From Aeromicrobium sp. (lineage in GTDB: Bacteria; Actinomycetota; Actinomycetes; Propionibacteriales; Nocardioidaceae): 64,000 nucleotides of DNA. Made by a program: the position numbers and the translations under genes. The stretch lies in assembly GCF_023146395.1 (NCBI RefSeq), contig NZ_JAGLCD010000008.1:62001-126000 (forward strand), read 5' to 3'. This document shows, piece by piece, positions 1 to 10,030 of this stretch. The notes under the pieces were generated by a model. It had not been told where the DNA came from. It saw only the letters and a list, made by a program, of their open reading frames with translations, and made no database searches. Each line of letters starts with the position of its first letter. The stretch's first letter is position 1.

Positions 1-936
1 CTTCTCGGCGTAGGCCCGACCCTCGTCCAGGAGCGGGTCGAAACCCGCCGTGACGAGGTAGGCGGGCGCGACGCCCGAGACGTCACCGTGCAGCGGCGAG
101 AGCCGCGGGTCGGTGCGGTCCTCGTCGCCGGCGAGGTAGTTCTCCTCGGCCTTGTCCATGAATCCCGTGGTCAGGTAGAAGCCCTCGCCGAACGTGTGGC
201 GACTCGGGCTCCGCTCCGCGAAGTCGGTGGCCGGGTAGATCAGCAGCTGGAAAGCCGGCTGCGGGTTCCCGCTCCCTCCGCCGTTCCCGTTCTGTCCCTG
301 CTCCCGAGCGGCTCGCTGCGCGACGACCGCGGCGAGGTTGCCGCCGGCGCTGTCGCCGCCGACCGCGATGCGCGCGGGATCGATGCCCAGCCCGCTCGCC
401 CGGTCGCGCACCCACTCCCACGCGGCCCAGGCGTCGTCGACCGCGGCCGGGAACTGGGCCTCCGGGGCGAGGCGGTAGTCGACCGCGACGACCCGCACCT
501 GGGCGGCCTCGGCCAGGAACCGGCAGAGCGCGTCGTGGCTGTCCAGGTCGCCGTAGATCCACCCGCCCCCGTGGAAGAACACGAGCGCCGGCGACGCACC
601 GGCGAGATCGCGCGGGGTGTAGAAGCGCAGGCCGAGCCGGCTGCCGCCCGGTCCGTCGATGACCCGGTCCGTCACCGCACCGATCGTCGGGGTGCCCCCG
701 ACCATCTGGGTGCTGGAGCGCAGGATGCGTCGCCCGCGCGAGACGCTGACCTCCTCGACGGCGGGGCCCTCCAGCCGGGCCAGGCGCAGCAGCAGCTGCA
801 TCTCGTGGTCGAGGCGCTTGCCGTCGACCACGACCGGGGCGCCCCCCGCCGCGCGCAGAAGGGGTGCCGGCAGGCGCATGACCCCGCGCGCCACGCCCCC
901 GCGAACCGTGCCGATGACCGCGCCAACCGATGCCAT
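1..936 (-). CDS. alpha/beta hydrolase, HSL/GDXG esterase-lipase family (3' end outside window)
   Basis: Probable carboxylesterase acting on short or medium acyl esters; the substrate is unknown. The translation carries the HGGG oxyanion-hole motif (in [12 protein letters not shown]) and the nucleophile motif GDSAGG about 70 residues later, which together define the hormone-sensitive-lipase family. The start is the ATG at 936-934. The frame stays open to base 1, so the C-terminus with the catalytic Asp and His lies beyond the window. It is divergent from ppk, with 65 bp between the two starts. Family assignment is firm; the physiological role cannot be told from here. Confidence 0.85.
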   Translation of the reverse strand, partial: MASVGAVIGTVRGGVARGVMRLPAPLLRAAGGAPVVVDGKRLDHEMQLLLRLARLEGPAVEEVSVSRGRRILRSSTQMVGGTPTIGAVTDRVIDGPGGSRLGLRFYTPRDLAGASPALVFFHGGGWIYGDLDSHDALCRFLAEAAQVRVVAVDYRLAPEAQFPAAVDDAWAAWEWVRDRASGLGIDPARIAVGGDSAGGNLAAVVAQRAAREQGQNGNGGGSGNPQPAFQLLIYPATDFAERSPSRHTFGEGFYLTTGFMDKAEENYLAGDEDRTDPRLSPLHGDVSGVAPAYLVTAGFDPLLDEGRAYAEK

Positions 937-962
937 GCGGGCAAGGTACCGCACCACTCGCC

Positions 963-984
963 GTTCACCCGGCAGTCACCTTCT
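963..984 (+). promoter_or_regulatory. PHO box (two 11-bp units) upstream of ppk
   Basis: GTTCACCCGGC (963-973) is followed directly by AGTCACCTTCT (974-984), an 11-bp direct repeat of the GTTCACC type bound by actinomycete PhoP. It ends 17 bp before the ppk ATG. A weak -10 (CACGAT, 990-995) would put transcription at or near the ATG. Phosphate-starvation control of ppk by PhoP is known in Streptomyces; binding here is inferred. Confidence 0.65.
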
Positions 985-1001
985 CGTGCCACGATGAGGC
1001 C

Positions 1002-3137
1002 ATGGAGAGTGCTGACCTGAGCGTCACCGACGTGACCTCCCCGGACGAGTTCGACGTCGATCCGCCCTACGACTCCGAGGTCGGCACCCTCCCCGACGAC
1101 CGGTTCCTGGATCGCGAGCTCTCCTGGATCTCGTTCAACGAACGCGTCCTGGAGCTCGCGCAGGACCGCAGCCTGCCGTTGCTGGAACGCGTCCGGTTCA
1201 TGGCGATCTTCGCGAGCAACCTCGACGAGTTCTTCATGGTGCGGGTCGCCGGCCTCAAGCGCCGTATCGCGGCGGGCGTCGCTGTGCCCACGGCGAGCGG
1301 GCTCCATCCCAAGGAGGTCCTGAAGCGCAGCATCGCGGCAAGCCAGGAGCTGCAGCGCCGCCACGCCGACCACCTGCACGAGCACCTGGCGAGCGACCTC
1401 GAGGCCGAGGGCATCGAGCTGCTGCGGTGGGACGACCTGACGCCCGACGAGCAGGAGCTCGTCTCCCAGACCTACCGCGACCGCGTGTTCCCCGTGCTGA
1501 CCCCGCTCGCGGTCGACCCGGCGCACCCGTTCCCGTACATCTCCGGCCTCTCGCTCAACATGGCCGTCGTGCTGCGCAACGCCGGCACGGGCAAGGACCA
1601 CTTCGCCCGGGTCAAGGTGCCGCCCATCATCACCCGGTGGATGGAGGTGGGCCCGCAGCGCTACCTCCCGCTCGAAGACGCGATGGCCGCCCATCTCCAC
1701 CTGCTGTTCCCGGGCATGGAGATCCTCGCGCACCACACGTTCCGGGTGACGCGCAACGAGGACCTCGAGGTCGAGGAGGACGACGCCGAGAACCTCCTCA
1801 AGGCGCTCGAGCAGGAGCTGCTGCGGCGCAAGTTCGGACCGGCGGTCCGCCTCGAGGTCGAACCGTCGATCTCCGACGACGTCCTGGAGCTGCTGACCTC
1901 TGAGCTCGGGGTGCGCGCCGACGAGGTCGTGCGCCTGCCCGGGCCGCTCGACCTGCGCTCGCTCAACGAGATCGCCGACATCGACCGTCCCGAGCTGCAC
2001 TTCGAGGCGTTCGTGCCGGGCACCCACGAGCACCTGGCGGAGGTCGAGACCGCCAGCCCGGCCGACCTGTTCAGTGCGTTGCGCAAGCGCGACGTCCTGG
2101 TGCACCACCCCTACGACTCCTTCGCCACGAGCGTGCAGCGGTTCATCGAACAGGCCGCGGCCGACCCGAAGGTCCTGGCGATCAAGATGACGCTGTACCG
2201 CACGTCGGGCGACTCCCCCATCATCGACTCCCTGATCGACGCCGCCCGGGCCGGCAAGCAGGTCCTGGTGCTGGTCGAGATCAAGGCGCGCTTCGACGAG
2301 CAGGCCAACATCCGCTGGGCCCGCAAGCTCGAGCGGGCCGGGTGCCACGTCGTCTACGGCATCGTCGGTCTCAAGACGCACTGCAAGCTCGCCCTCGTGC
2401 TGCGCGACGAGCCCGACGGCCTGCGCCGCTACGCCCACATCGGCACCGGCAACTACAACCCGAAGACCGCCCGGCACTACGAGGACCTCGGCCTGCTGAC
2501 CTCGAACCCGGAGATCACGCACGACCTGACCGAGCTGTTCAACAACCTCTCCGGCTTCTCGCAGCAGACCGAGTACCGCACGCTCCTGACGGCACCGGCT
2601 CGGCTGCGGGCGGGCCTGGTCGAGCGCATCGAGCGCGAGGTCGCGCACCACCGGGCCGGGCGGGAGTCGCACATCCGCATCAAGGTCAACTCCCTCGTCG
2701 ACGAGGCCGTGATCGACGCGCTCTACGAGGCCTCGCTCGCCGGGGTGCAGGTCGACGTCGTGGTGCGCGGCATCTGCGCGATCCGCCCCGGCGTGCCAGG
2801 GCTGAGCGAGAACGTCCGCGCGGTCAGCGTGCTGGGCCGGTTCCTGGAGCACAGCCGGGTGTACTGGTTCGCCAACGGCGGCGAGCCGGAGGCGTGGATC
2901 GGATCGGCCGACCTCATGCACCGCAACCTCGACCGCCGGGTCGAGGTCCTCGTCCGGGTCCCGACCCCTGGCCACACCCACCGCCTGGGCGAGCTGCTGG
3001 CCCAGGCCTGCGACGACGAGACCAGCAACTGGCAGCTGACCCCCGACGGTGTGTGGGAGCGGCACGTGGGCTCGCACGACCTGCACCAGTCCCTGATCGA
3101 CGACTCGCGGCGGCGACGCTCGCGCCCGAAGGGCTGA
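1002..3137 (+). CDS. ppk: polyphosphate kinase (PPK1)
   Basis: Makes polyphosphate reversibly from the gamma-phosphate of ATP through a phosphohistidine. The 711-residue product matches the usual PPK1 length. The N-terminal domain opens with [15 protein letters not shown], and the catalytic region contains [15 protein letters not shown] with the probable autophosphorylated His at residue 479. The Arg/Lys-rich active-site segment ([12 protein letters not shown]) and a C-terminal [12 protein letters not shown] are also present. I chose the ATG at 1002: conservation begins soon after it and a PHO box lies directly upstream; an earlier in-frame ATG at 930 would run through that box. It is followed by a convergent gene. 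Confidence 0.96.
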   Translation: MESADLSVTDVTSPDEFDVDPPYDSEVGTLPDDRFLDRELSWISFNERVLELAQDRSLPLLERVRFMAIFASNLDEFFMVRVAGLKRRIAAGVAVPTASGLHPKEVLKRSIAASQELQRRHADHLHEHLASDLEAEGIELLRWDDLTPDEQELVSQTYRDRVFPVLTPLAVDPAHPFPYISGLSLNMAVVLRNAGTGKDHFARVKVPPIITRWMEVGPQRYLPLEDAMAAHLHLLFPGMEILAHHTFRVTRNEDLEVEEDDAENLLKALEQELLRRKFGPAVRLEVEPSISDDVLELLTSELGVRADEVVRLPGPLDLRSLNEIADIDRPELHFEAFVPGTHEHLAEVETASPADLFSALRKRDVLVHHPYDSFATSVQRFIEQAAADPKVLAIKMTLYRTSGDSPIIDSLIDAARAGKQVLVLVEIKARFDEQANIRWARKLERAGCHVVYGIVGLKTHCKLALVLRDEPDGLRRYAHIGTGNYNPKTARHYEDLGLLTSNPEITHDLTELFNNLSGFSQQTEYRTLLTAPARLRAGLVERIEREVAHHRAGRESHIRIKVNSLVDEAVIDALYEASLAGVQVDVVVRGICAIRPGVPGLSENVRAVSVLGRFLEHSRVYWFANGGEPEAWIGSADLMHRNLDRRVEVLVRVPTPGHTHRLGELLAQACDDETSNWQLTPDGVWERHVGSHDLHQSLIDDSRRRRSRPKG

Positions 3138-3184
3138 GCCGCCCCGTGCACGCGGGGAGGCACCTCGCCCGGCGCACCGGGGCC

Positions 3185-4252
3185 TCAGCAGGACGCGAGG
3201 ACCAAGGGGCCGATGAACGACATCAGCGACGCCGAGCCGCGCTGCCGCTCGAACTCGAGCACCGCGACGGCTCCGTCGGCGCCGTTCCGGGTCAGCACGA
3301 TCGACTCCTCGACGGCGCCGGTCTGACCGATGAACGGCCCGGTCGCCAGGCGGGCGCGGACCTGCGCCTGGGCGGCCGCCCCGGGGCCGGAGTCGTACGC
3401 CATCGCGACCTCGAAGCGGTCTCCCGCACCCCCCTGCGCCCCGGTCTCGCCGGGGCCGAGTCCGCGCAGGAGCCACTGGTAGGGCTCCAGGACCCCGGCC
3501 GCCTCCACGGCGACCCTGGCCTGGGCCGCGATGTCGGGCCCGGACTCGGCCGGATCGGTCGAGGCGCACCCGGCACGGCCCGACTGGAGGCTGTAGGCGT
3601 CGAGTCGCGCCGCCTGCGCCCACGTGCGCGCGGCCGCTGGGTCGCGGGCGAGCGAGCTGTCCCGACCGGCGGCCACGTCGCCCACCCGGTCCACGAGCGA
3701 GGCCTCCGAGGAGGCCACCGCGACACCGCCGGGCAGGATCTTGACGTGCAGGAAGGTCTCGGGAGTCGAGACACCTCCGACTCGCAGATCGGGGAGCTCG
3801 ATCGTCCAGAGGTCGCCGTCGGGCACGTAGCCGACGGCGCGCAGACGCTCCCGGGTCTGGGCGTCGGAGCCCGGCAGGCCCACCAGCAGCGCAGCGCCAG
3901 CCGTGGTCTGCAGCAGAGCCTCCCACCGCACGGTGCCCGGAGACCAGCCGAGCCCGTCGGTCACGACCTCGCCGCTGGAGACCAGGGTCGAGCGGGTCGC
4001 GAGATCGCGACTCCCGGCCACCTCCACGAGGTCGTCACCCGCGTCGAGCCGTTCGCGCAGGGCCGACCAGTCGGTCACGTCGATGCTCGCGGTGTCGCGC
4101 GGCGCGAGGCTGACGACCTGCGGCACACCGGCCGGCGCACCGAGACGCTCCGCGGCGACGACTCCGGCCACGAGCGATCCGGCGATCACCACGACCGAGA
4201 CCACGGCGGCGACCGGTCGCGCCCTTTGGCTGCGTGCACCCACGGCCACCAC
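3185..4252 (-). CDS. secreted or membrane-anchored protein of unknown function
   Basis: A 355-residue protein that I do not recognise. Residues about 12-34 form one hydrophobic segment after a basic start, so it is either exported or anchored with the body outside the cell. The rest is acidic, Ala/Gly/Asp-rich and predicted soluble. It has two cysteines, one mid-protein (GRAGCAST) and one as the very last residue (LVLASC), which could pair. The GTG start at 4252 has AAGG six bases upstream. It sits between ppk and the NUDIX gene inside the phosphate island but is transcribed oppositely, so a link to phosphate is only positional. Confidence 0.7.
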   Translation of the reverse strand: MVAVGARSQRARPVAAVVSVVVIAGSLVAGVVAAERLGAPAGVPQVVSLAPRDTASIDVTDWSALRERLDAGDDLVEVAGSRDLATRSTLVSSGEVVTDGLGWSPGTVRWEALLQTTAGAALLVGLPGSDAQTRERLRAVGYVPDGDLWTIELPDLRVGGVSTPETFLHVKILPGGVAVASSEASLVDRVGDVAAGRDSSLARDPAAARTWAQAARLDAYSLQSGRAGCASTDPAESGPDIAAQARVAVEAAGVLEPYQWLLRGLGPGETGAQGGAGDRFEVAMAYDSGPGAAAQAQVRARLATGPFIGQTGAVEESIVLTRNGADGAVAVLEFERQRGSASLMSFIGPLVLASC

Positions 4253-4308
4253 CCGCCTTCCTCGGCCCGGGTCGGCGAGCTCCGACCGTCGGACAGGACA
4301 ATACGTCC

Positions 4309-5187
4309 ATGAGCCGCGAACGAACCATCGTGGCCGCGGGCGGAGTCGTCTGGCGTCCGCGGCCGGGCACCCGCAACGGCGTCGAGCTCCTGGTGGCGCA
4401 CCGCCCCCGCTACGACGACTGGACGTTCCCCAAGGGCAAGCGGGACGACGGCGAGCCGGTGCAGCGCACCGCGGTGCGCGAGATCGAGGAGGAGACCGGC
4501 CTGCGGGTCCACCTGGGCGTGCCGCTGCCCGCCGTGCGCTACCGCGTCGGCGCGGGACCCAAGATCGTGCACTACTGGTCGGCCCAGACCGATCCGGAGG
4601 CGCCGGGCCAGTTCGTGCCCAACAAGGAGGTCGACGAGGTCCGCTGGCTGCGGCCCCGCGAGGCCCGCGACCTGCTCACGTACGCCCACGACCGCGATCT
4701 CCTCGCGGCGTTCCGCGGGCGGCGCGACGCCGGGCACCACAAGGCGCGGGCCCTCGTGGTGCTCCGGCACGGCAAAGCGGCCTCGGCCGGCCGGTGGCGC
4801 GGCGACGACCACGACCGCCCGCTGACCGACGTCGGGCTCGGCCAGGCCGAGGCCCTGGCCCTGACGCTCGCGCAGTACGGACCCGCGCGGATGCTGGCCA
4901 GCCCGGCGCTGCGGTGTCAGCAGACCCTCGCCCCGCTCGCGGCCGCGGTCGGACACCCCGTGACGCTCGAGCGCCGGCTCGTCGAGGACGCGCCCACCGC
5001 CGCCGTCGCCGCGGTCGTGCGCGAGGCGATGGCCCGCCGCGGCCTCTCGGTGCTGTGCAGCCACCTGCCGACCCTGACGACCGCCTTCGACGCGATCGGC
5101 CTCAAACCGCTCGACCTCGCCCCCGGCGAGGGCGTCGTCGTGCACCACCGGCACGGTCGGGTCGTCTCGACCGAGCGTCTGCCCTGA
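4309..5187 (+). CDS. NUDIX hydrolase fused to histidine phosphatase (MutT1-like)
   Basis: A 292-residue two-domain protein. Residues about 5-135 are a NUDIX domain with a complete box (G-x5-E-x7-REIEEETGL, residues about 42-64). Residues about 145-290 are a histidine-phosphatase (SixA/RHG) domain with VVLRHGKA at its start and a second conserved His in CSHLP. This is the architecture of mycobacterial MutT1, which hydrolyses 8-oxo-GTP/8-oxo-dGTP and diadenosine polyphosphates. The ATG at 4309 is preferred over an upstream ATG at 4234 because the NUDIX fold begins right after it. It lies next to ppk and pst, a common actinobacterial arrangement. Confidence 0.92.
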   Translation: MSRERTIVAAGGVVWRPRPGTRNGVELLVAHRPRYDDWTFPKGKRDDGEPVQRTAVREIEEETGLRVHLGVPLPAVRYRVGAGPKIVHYWSAQTDPEAPGQFVPNKEVDEVRWLRPREARDLLTYAHDRDLLAAFRGRRDAGHHKARALVVLRHGKAASAGRWRGDDHDRPLTDVGLGQAEALALTLAQYGPARMLASPALRCQQTLAPLAAAVGHPVTLERRLVEDAPTAAVAAVVREAMARRGLSVLCSHLPTLTTAFDAIGLKPLDLAPGEGVVVHHRHGRVVSTERLP

Positions 5188-5280
5188 TCACAGCGGCCAT
5201 CCTCCGACGTGACGTCCGTTACCCGCCGGACACCGCCGGCGCCTGCAACGGCGCGACGGACCCGGCACCGTTTCGAGATC

Positions 5281-5302
5281 GTTCACCCTTCGTTCACCCG
5301 AC
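5281..5302 (+). promoter_or_regulatory. PHO box (two near-identical 11-bp units) upstream of pstS
   Basis: GTTCACCCTTC (5281-5291) and GTTCACCCGAC (5292-5302) are adjacent direct repeats that match the PhoP consensus exactly in their first seven bases. A degenerate third unit (GTTTCGA) may lie at 5270-5280. A -10 candidate TAGCGT is at 5330-5335, with the box just upstream of the -35 region, as expected for activation. It is the strongest of the three PHO boxes in the window. Confidence 0.8.
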
Positions 5303-5375
5303 GCGGGGCGGCGATACACCTGCCCTCCCTAGCGTCCTCACGTCAGTCCCCCCAGTTCCTTTGAAGGGATCCCCC

Positions 5376-6470
5376 GTGAAGCGCAACACCCTGCGTACCT
5401 CGGCCTCCGCCGCGGCGCTCCTCTCTCTTGCTCTCGTGCTCGGCGCCTGTGGCGCCGGCAATGAGGACGGCGGCTCGGACTCGGGCTCCGGCACGCTGTC
5501 CGGCACGCTCAACGGCGCCGGCGCCAGCTCGCAGCAGGCCGTCGTCGCGGCGTGGAAGTCCGCCTTCCAGACCGAGAACTCCGACGCCACCGTCAACTAC
5601 GACCCGGTGGGCTCGGGCGGCGGCCGTGAGCAGTTCATCTCAGGAGGCGTCGACTTCGCCGGTTCTGACGCCTACCTCGACGACGAGGAGCTCGCGGCGG
5701 CACAGGATCGCTGCGGTGGCGAGATCATCGAGGTCCCGGTCTACGTCAGCCCGATCGCCGTCGTGTTCAACCTGGAGGGCGTCGACTCCCTCAACATGTC
5801 CTCCCAGACCATCGGGGCCATCTTCGAGGGCACCATCACGAGCTGGGACGACCCGGCCATCGTCGCGGACAACCCCGAGGCCACCCTTCCCTCGGCGCCC
5901 ATCATCCCGGTGCACCGCTCGGACGACTCCGGCACCACGAAGAACTTCACGGCCTACCTCGAGGAGACCTCGGGCGGCTCGTGGAGCGCGGGCGAGGTCG
6001 AGACCTGGCCCACCCCGGAGGGCGAGAGCGCTCAGGGCACCGCGGGCGTCATCGACCGTGTCAAGGCCACCGCGAACTCGATCACGTACGCCGACGCCAG
6101 CCAGGCCGGCGGCCTCTCCACGGTCGCCGTCAAGGTCGGCGACACCTTCACCGAGTACTCGCCGGAGGCCGCTGCCGCGATCCTCGAGAAGTCCGCCCCG
6201 GTCGAGGGGCGCGGCGAGACCGACCTCGCGATCGCCGTCGATCGCGCCACCGAGGAGTCCGGCGTCTACCCGGTCGTCCTGGTCTCGTACGCGATCGCCT
6301 GCCAGAACTACGAGGACGCCGAGAAGGCCGATCTCGTCAAGGGCTGGCTGAGCTACCTCGTCAGCTCTGAGGGCCAGGAGACGGCCGCGGCCGACGCCGG
6401 CGCCGCGCCGATCGGTGGCGACATCGCCGACAAGGCGAAGTCGGCCGTCGAGACGATCTCGGCCAGCTGA
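5376..6470 (+). CDS. pstS: phosphate ABC transporter substrate-binding lipoprotein PstS
   Basis: Captures inorganic phosphate outside the membrane for the Pst importer. The 364-residue product starts with a lipoprotein signal (KRNTLR, then a hydrophobic stretch, lipobox VLGAC) with Cys25 as the lipidated residue. Phosphate-binding segments are visible: NGAGASSQQ, VGSGGGREQF and the HRSDDSGTTKNF loop. The GTG at 5376 has GAAGGGA six bases upstream. It is first in pstSCAB, behind a clear PHO box, and is followed by a hairpin that may raise its level over the rest of the operon. Confidence 0.96.
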   Translation: MKRNTLRTSASAAALLSLALVLGACGAGNEDGGSDSGSGTLSGTLNGAGASSQQAVVAAWKSAFQTENSDATVNYDPVGSGGGREQFISGGVDFAGSDAYLDDEELAAAQDRCGGEIIEVPVYVSPIAVVFNLEGVDSLNMSSQTIGAIFEGTITSWDDPAIVADNPEATLPSAPIIPVHRSDDSGTTKNFTAYLEETSGGSWSAGEVETWPTPEGESAQGTAGVIDRVKATANSITYADASQAGGLSTVAVKVGDTFTEYSPEAAAAILEKSAPVEGRGETDLAIAVDRATEESGVYPVVLVSYAIACQNYEDAEKADLVKGWLSYLVSSEGQETAAADAGAAPIGGDIADKAKSAVETISAS

Positions 6471-6477
6471 TTCCCTC

Positions 6478-6522
6478 GGAGGCCGGTCGGTGAGAGTCTG
6501 AAGACCTCACCGGCCGGCCTCC
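6478..6522 (+). terminator. intra-operon hairpin between pstS and pstC
   Basis: A 16-17-bp stem with one mismatch (arms 6478-6494 and 6506-6522, 11-base loop) lies 8 bp after the pstS stop. There is no T-run, so it is more likely an RNA-stabilising or attenuating structure than a full terminator. In many bacteria the binding protein of an ABC operon is made in excess by this means. Confidence 0.6.
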
Positions 6523-6577
6523 TCGGGGTCCGCCCCACCCACCCCCACCCAGCAGTTCTCGCGAAAGAAGGAGCGCC

Positions 6578-7540
6578 GTGAGCAGCACGACCGAGCGGGA
6601 GAAGCAGGCCCCTCGCCCCGTTCGCCGTCCAGGCGACCGCATCTTCGAAGGCCTCTCCACGAGCGCCGGCATCCTGATTCTCCTGACTCTGCTGGGCGTC
6701 GCGATCTTCCTGACGCTCGAGGGCCTGCCCGGAATCACCGCCTCCGCCGACGAGATCGGCGGCAAGACCGGCGGCAAGGGCTTCTTCGCCTACGTCTGGC
6801 CGCTCGTGTTCGGCACGGTCTGGGCTGCGGTCATCGCACTCCTGATCGCCGTGCCCGTCGCGATCGGCGTCGCGCTCTACATCTCGCACTACGCGCCCCG
6901 TCGCCTCAGCGCGACCCTCGGCTACGTCATCGACCTGCTGGCCGCGGTGCCGTCGGTCGTCTACGGCCTCTGGGGCCTGCTGTTCCTCTCGCGCGAGCTC
7001 GCGCCCTTCTACCAGTGGCTCGCCGACAACCTCGGCTTCATCCCGTTCTTCGCGGGCAACCCGTCCGGTGGCGTCTCTGCCAACAGCATCCTGACCGCGA
7101 GCCTCGTGCTCGCGGTCATGGTCCTGCCGATCATCACCGCGATCTGCCGCGAGATCTTCCTGCAGACCCCCCGCCTGCACGAGGAGGCCGCCCTGGCCCT
7201 CGGGGCGACCCGCTGGGAGATGGTGCGCATGTCGGTCTTCCCCTACGCCCGCTCCGGCATCGTCTCGGCCTCGATGCTCGGCCTCGGCCGCGCGCTGGGT
7301 GAGACCATGGCGGTCGCGATGGTGCTGTCGGCCTCCGGCATCGTGACGTTCAACCTGATCGGCAGCACCAACCCCAGCACGATCGCCGCCAATATCGCCC
7401 TGCAGTTCCCCGAGGCGTTCGGCACCTTCACCAACGTGCTGATCGCCACGGGCCTGGTGCTCTTCGTGATCACCTTCGCCGCCAACTTCGCCGCGCGCGC
7501 CATCGTGGAGCGCCGCAAGGACTTCTCGGGAGCCAACTGA
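6578..7540 (+). CDS. pstC: phosphate ABC transporter permease PstC
   Basis: One of the two membrane channels of the Pst importer. The 320-residue product has about six membrane segments and the inner-membrane-component loop EEAALALGATRWEMVRMSVFP followed by GLGRALGETMA, which contacts PstB. The GTG at 6578 has AGAAGGAG five bases upstream. Its stop overlaps the pstA ATG (TGATG), so the two permeases are translationally coupled. Confidence 0.96.
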   Translation: MSSTTEREKQAPRPVRRPGDRIFEGLSTSAGILILLTLLGVAIFLTLEGLPGITASADEIGGKTGGKGFFAYVWPLVFGTVWAAVIALLIAVPVAIGVALYISHYAPRRLSATLGYVIDLLAAVPSVVYGLWGLLFLSRELAPFYQWLADNLGFIPFFAGNPSGGVSANSILTASLVLAVMVLPIITAICREIFLQTPRLHEEAALALGATRWEMVRMSVFPYARSGIVSASMLGLGRALGETMAVAMVLSASGIVTFNLIGSTNPSTIAANIALQFPEAFGTFTNVLIATGLVLFVITFAANFAARAIVERRKDFSGAN

Positions 7541-8610
7541 TGACCACGACGCTCCAGCGCAACCCCGAGCCGGACCTGCAGAGCCTGCTGCACGAGGACC
7601 AGCTCCCCACCTGGCTGCCCCGCACCCTCGTCGCCGGTGCCGCCCTGATCACGATCGCCCTCGTGATCGGCACGAGCCTGTCGATCGCCCAGGCCGTGCT
7701 GATCGGCTGGCTGCTGACGTGGTCGCTGCCGATCGCGTCCCGCGTGGTCGAGGGTGGCCGCAAGGCGGCCGACCGCACCGTGACCCTGCTGGTCGCGAGC
7801 GCCTTCGGTCTGGCGCTCATCCCGCTCGGCTCGATCCTGGCTCTGGTGATCAGCCGCGGCGCGCCGCAGCTCAACGCCGAGTTCCTGACCTACTCGATGC
7901 GCAACGTCGTCGGCGAGGGCGGCGGCATCTACCACGCGCTCGTCGGCACCCTCCTGGTCACCGCGGCCGCCACCGTGATCTCGGTCCCGATCGGCCTGTT
8001 CACCGCGATCTACCTCGTCGAGTACGGCGACGGAAACCGGCTGTCGCGCTGGATCACGTTCCTGGTCGACGTCATGACCGGCATCCCGTCGATCGTGGCG
8101 GGACTCTTCGCCTACGCCCTGTTCGTGATCTTCTTCGGCGAGGGCATCCGGCTCGGCATCGGCGGCGCGGTCGCCCTGGCGGTGCTGATGGTGCCGATCG
8201 TCGTGCGCGCCTGCGAGGAGATGCTCAAGCTCGTGCCGAACGAGCTGCGCGAGGCGTCCTTCGCCCTGGGCGTGCCGAAGTGGCGCACCGTGGTCAAGGT
8301 CGTGCTTCCGACCGCGATCTCCGGCATCGTGACGGGGGTGACTCTTGCGATCGCCCGCGTGATCGGTGAGACCGCTCCGCTGCTCATCATCGCCGGACTG
8401 ACCGACTCGGTGAACTTCAACCTGTTCTCCGAGCGGATGACGACCCTGCCGGTGTTCACCTACTTCTCGGTCAAGTTCCCCGGGGTGCCGCCGGAGGCGA
8501 GCATCGACCGCGGCTGGGGGGCCGCCCTGGTGCTCATCATCATCGTGATGGTGCTCAACCTGATCGCGCGCGCCGTGAGCTACTTCTTCTCCCCCAAGGG
8601 CGAGCGATGA
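7540..8610 (+). CDS. pstA: phosphate ABC transporter permease PstA
   Basis: Second Pst permease, 356 residues. An extra N-terminal pair of hydrophobic segments (residues about 28-62) precedes the standard transporter core. The PstB-docking loop reads [21 protein letters not shown] and is followed by [10 protein letters not shown]. The C-terminus ends in [10 protein letters not shown], close to the family end. It overlaps pstC by one base and is followed by a 79-bp gap with a strong RBS (AAAGGAAAA) before pstB. Confidence 0.95.
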   Translation: MTTTLQRNPEPDLQSLLHEDQLPTWLPRTLVAGAALITIALVIGTSLSIAQAVLIGWLLTWSLPIASRVVEGGRKAADRTVTLLVASAFGLALIPLGSILALVISRGAPQLNAEFLTYSMRNVVGEGGGIYHALVGTLLVTAAATVISVPIGLFTAIYLVEYGDGNRLSRWITFLVDVMTGIPSIVAGLFAYALFVIFFGEGIRLGIGGAVALAVLMVPIVVRACEEMLKLVPNELREASFALGVPKWRTVVKVVLPTAISGIVTGVTLAIARVIGETAPLLIIAGLTDSVNFNLFSERMTTLPVFTYFSVKFPGVPPEASIDRGWGAALVLIIIVMVLNLIARAVSYFFSPKGER

Positions 8611-8689
8611 GCACGCGCCCCGTCCCCTCCCGCCCCCCTCTCGTCCTGACCGGTCGCGCCACGCGGCTCGGGCTCTGAAAGGAAAACCG

Positions 8690-9469
<780 letters not shown>

Positions 9470-9577
9470 GCTGAGCGAGCGCCAGCGAGCGAACGCGAAC
9501 CCAGGTTGAGCGATCCACCGGCGAAGCCGGTCCGACAGACGAAACCCGGTCGGCTCCCCATAGCGCCAACCACGGGA

Positions 9578-9611
9578 CCGAAGGCCCCCGCCGCCAGGCG
9601 GGGGCCTTCGG
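9578..9611 (+). terminator. terminator hairpin of the pst operon
   Basis: A perfect 15-bp stem with a GCCA tetraloop (arms 9578-9592 and 9597-9611), G+C-rich, 109 bp after the pstB stop. No T-run follows, which is usual for actinobacterial terminators. The next gene is convergent, so the hairpin probably serves the plus strand mainly. Confidence 0.75.
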
Positions 9612-9626
9612 CGTACGAGGCCGCCG

Positions 9627-9852
9627 CCCCCGCTGGTCGAGTGCTCGGCGAGCTCTCGCGAGCCGGCGTATCGAGACCCCCGCACCTGCCGGCAGGCGGC
9701 GGCTGGCACCCCCGCTGGTCGAGTGCTCGGCGAGCTCTCGCGAGCCGGCGTATCGAGACCCCCGCACCTGACGGCAGGCGGAGGCCGCCGCCCCCGCTGG
9801 TCGAGTGCTCGGCGAGCTCTCGCGAGCCGGCGTATCGAGACCCCCGCACCTG
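9627..9852. repeat. tandem repeat, three units of 82 bp (62-bp conserved core)
   Basis: Three copies of a 62-bp core (9627-9688, 9709-9770, 9791-9852) repeat every 82 bp. The 20-bp linkers are related to each other, so the whole 82-bp unit was duplicated. Each core is internally palindromic around GAGCTCTCGCGAG and is bounded by GGTCGAG and CGAGACC. Fragments of translated frame appear on both strands, but they repeat with the DNA and are not genes. Confidence 0.9.
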
Positions 9853-9990
9853 ACGGGCACGCGGAGACCACGCGGTGGCTCCGGGGCCGGCGCCTGAAGG
9901 CACCCGGGGCCACCACCCGGTAGAGCCGGGTGCCGTCACCTGACCGGGTCTCGGTACAGCTGACCGGCTTCGCCGGTGGGCTACTCGACC
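9853..9990. other. gene-free spacer between the tandem repeat and the pitA 3' end
   Basis: I see no gene here. It contains a small hairpin (CACCCGG, 5-base loop, CCGGGTG at 9914-9932) and continues the repeat-like style of the preceding 230 bp. Together with 9470-9626, which holds only the pst terminator, it makes up the one stretch over 300 bp without a gene. Confidence 0.6.
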
Positions 9991-10030
9991 TCCCGCGATC
10001 GTCGCTCGCAGAGCTCGCGAGATCGCGGGA
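9991..10030 (-). terminator. inverted repeat directly after the pitA stop codon
   Basis: Perfect 10-bp arms (9991-10000 and 10021-10030) flank a 20-base loop that is itself partly self-complementary (TCGC/GCGA). The right arm touches the pitA stop codon (10031-10033). The position suggests a transcription terminator or mRNA 3'-end structure for DUF47-pitA. Confidence 0.6.

Noticed and set aside
672-3926. Open frame of over 1000 codons on the minus strand opposite ppk
   Set aside because: It is an Arg/Gly/Val-rich shadow of the G+C-rich ppk frame with no family motif. PPK1 motifs are clear on the plus strand.
4288-4296. CGTCGGACA in front of the NUDIX gene, similar to the GTC-N-GAC operator
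   Set aside because: GTCGGAC is frequent in coding and non-coding parts of this G+C-rich DNA. Without A/T flanks it is not distinguishable from chance.
9627-9852. CRISPR-like pattern of three repeats with 20-bp spacers
   Set aside because: The repeats are 62 bp and the spacers are similar to each other. There are only three units and no cas genes, so it is an ordinary tandem repeat.
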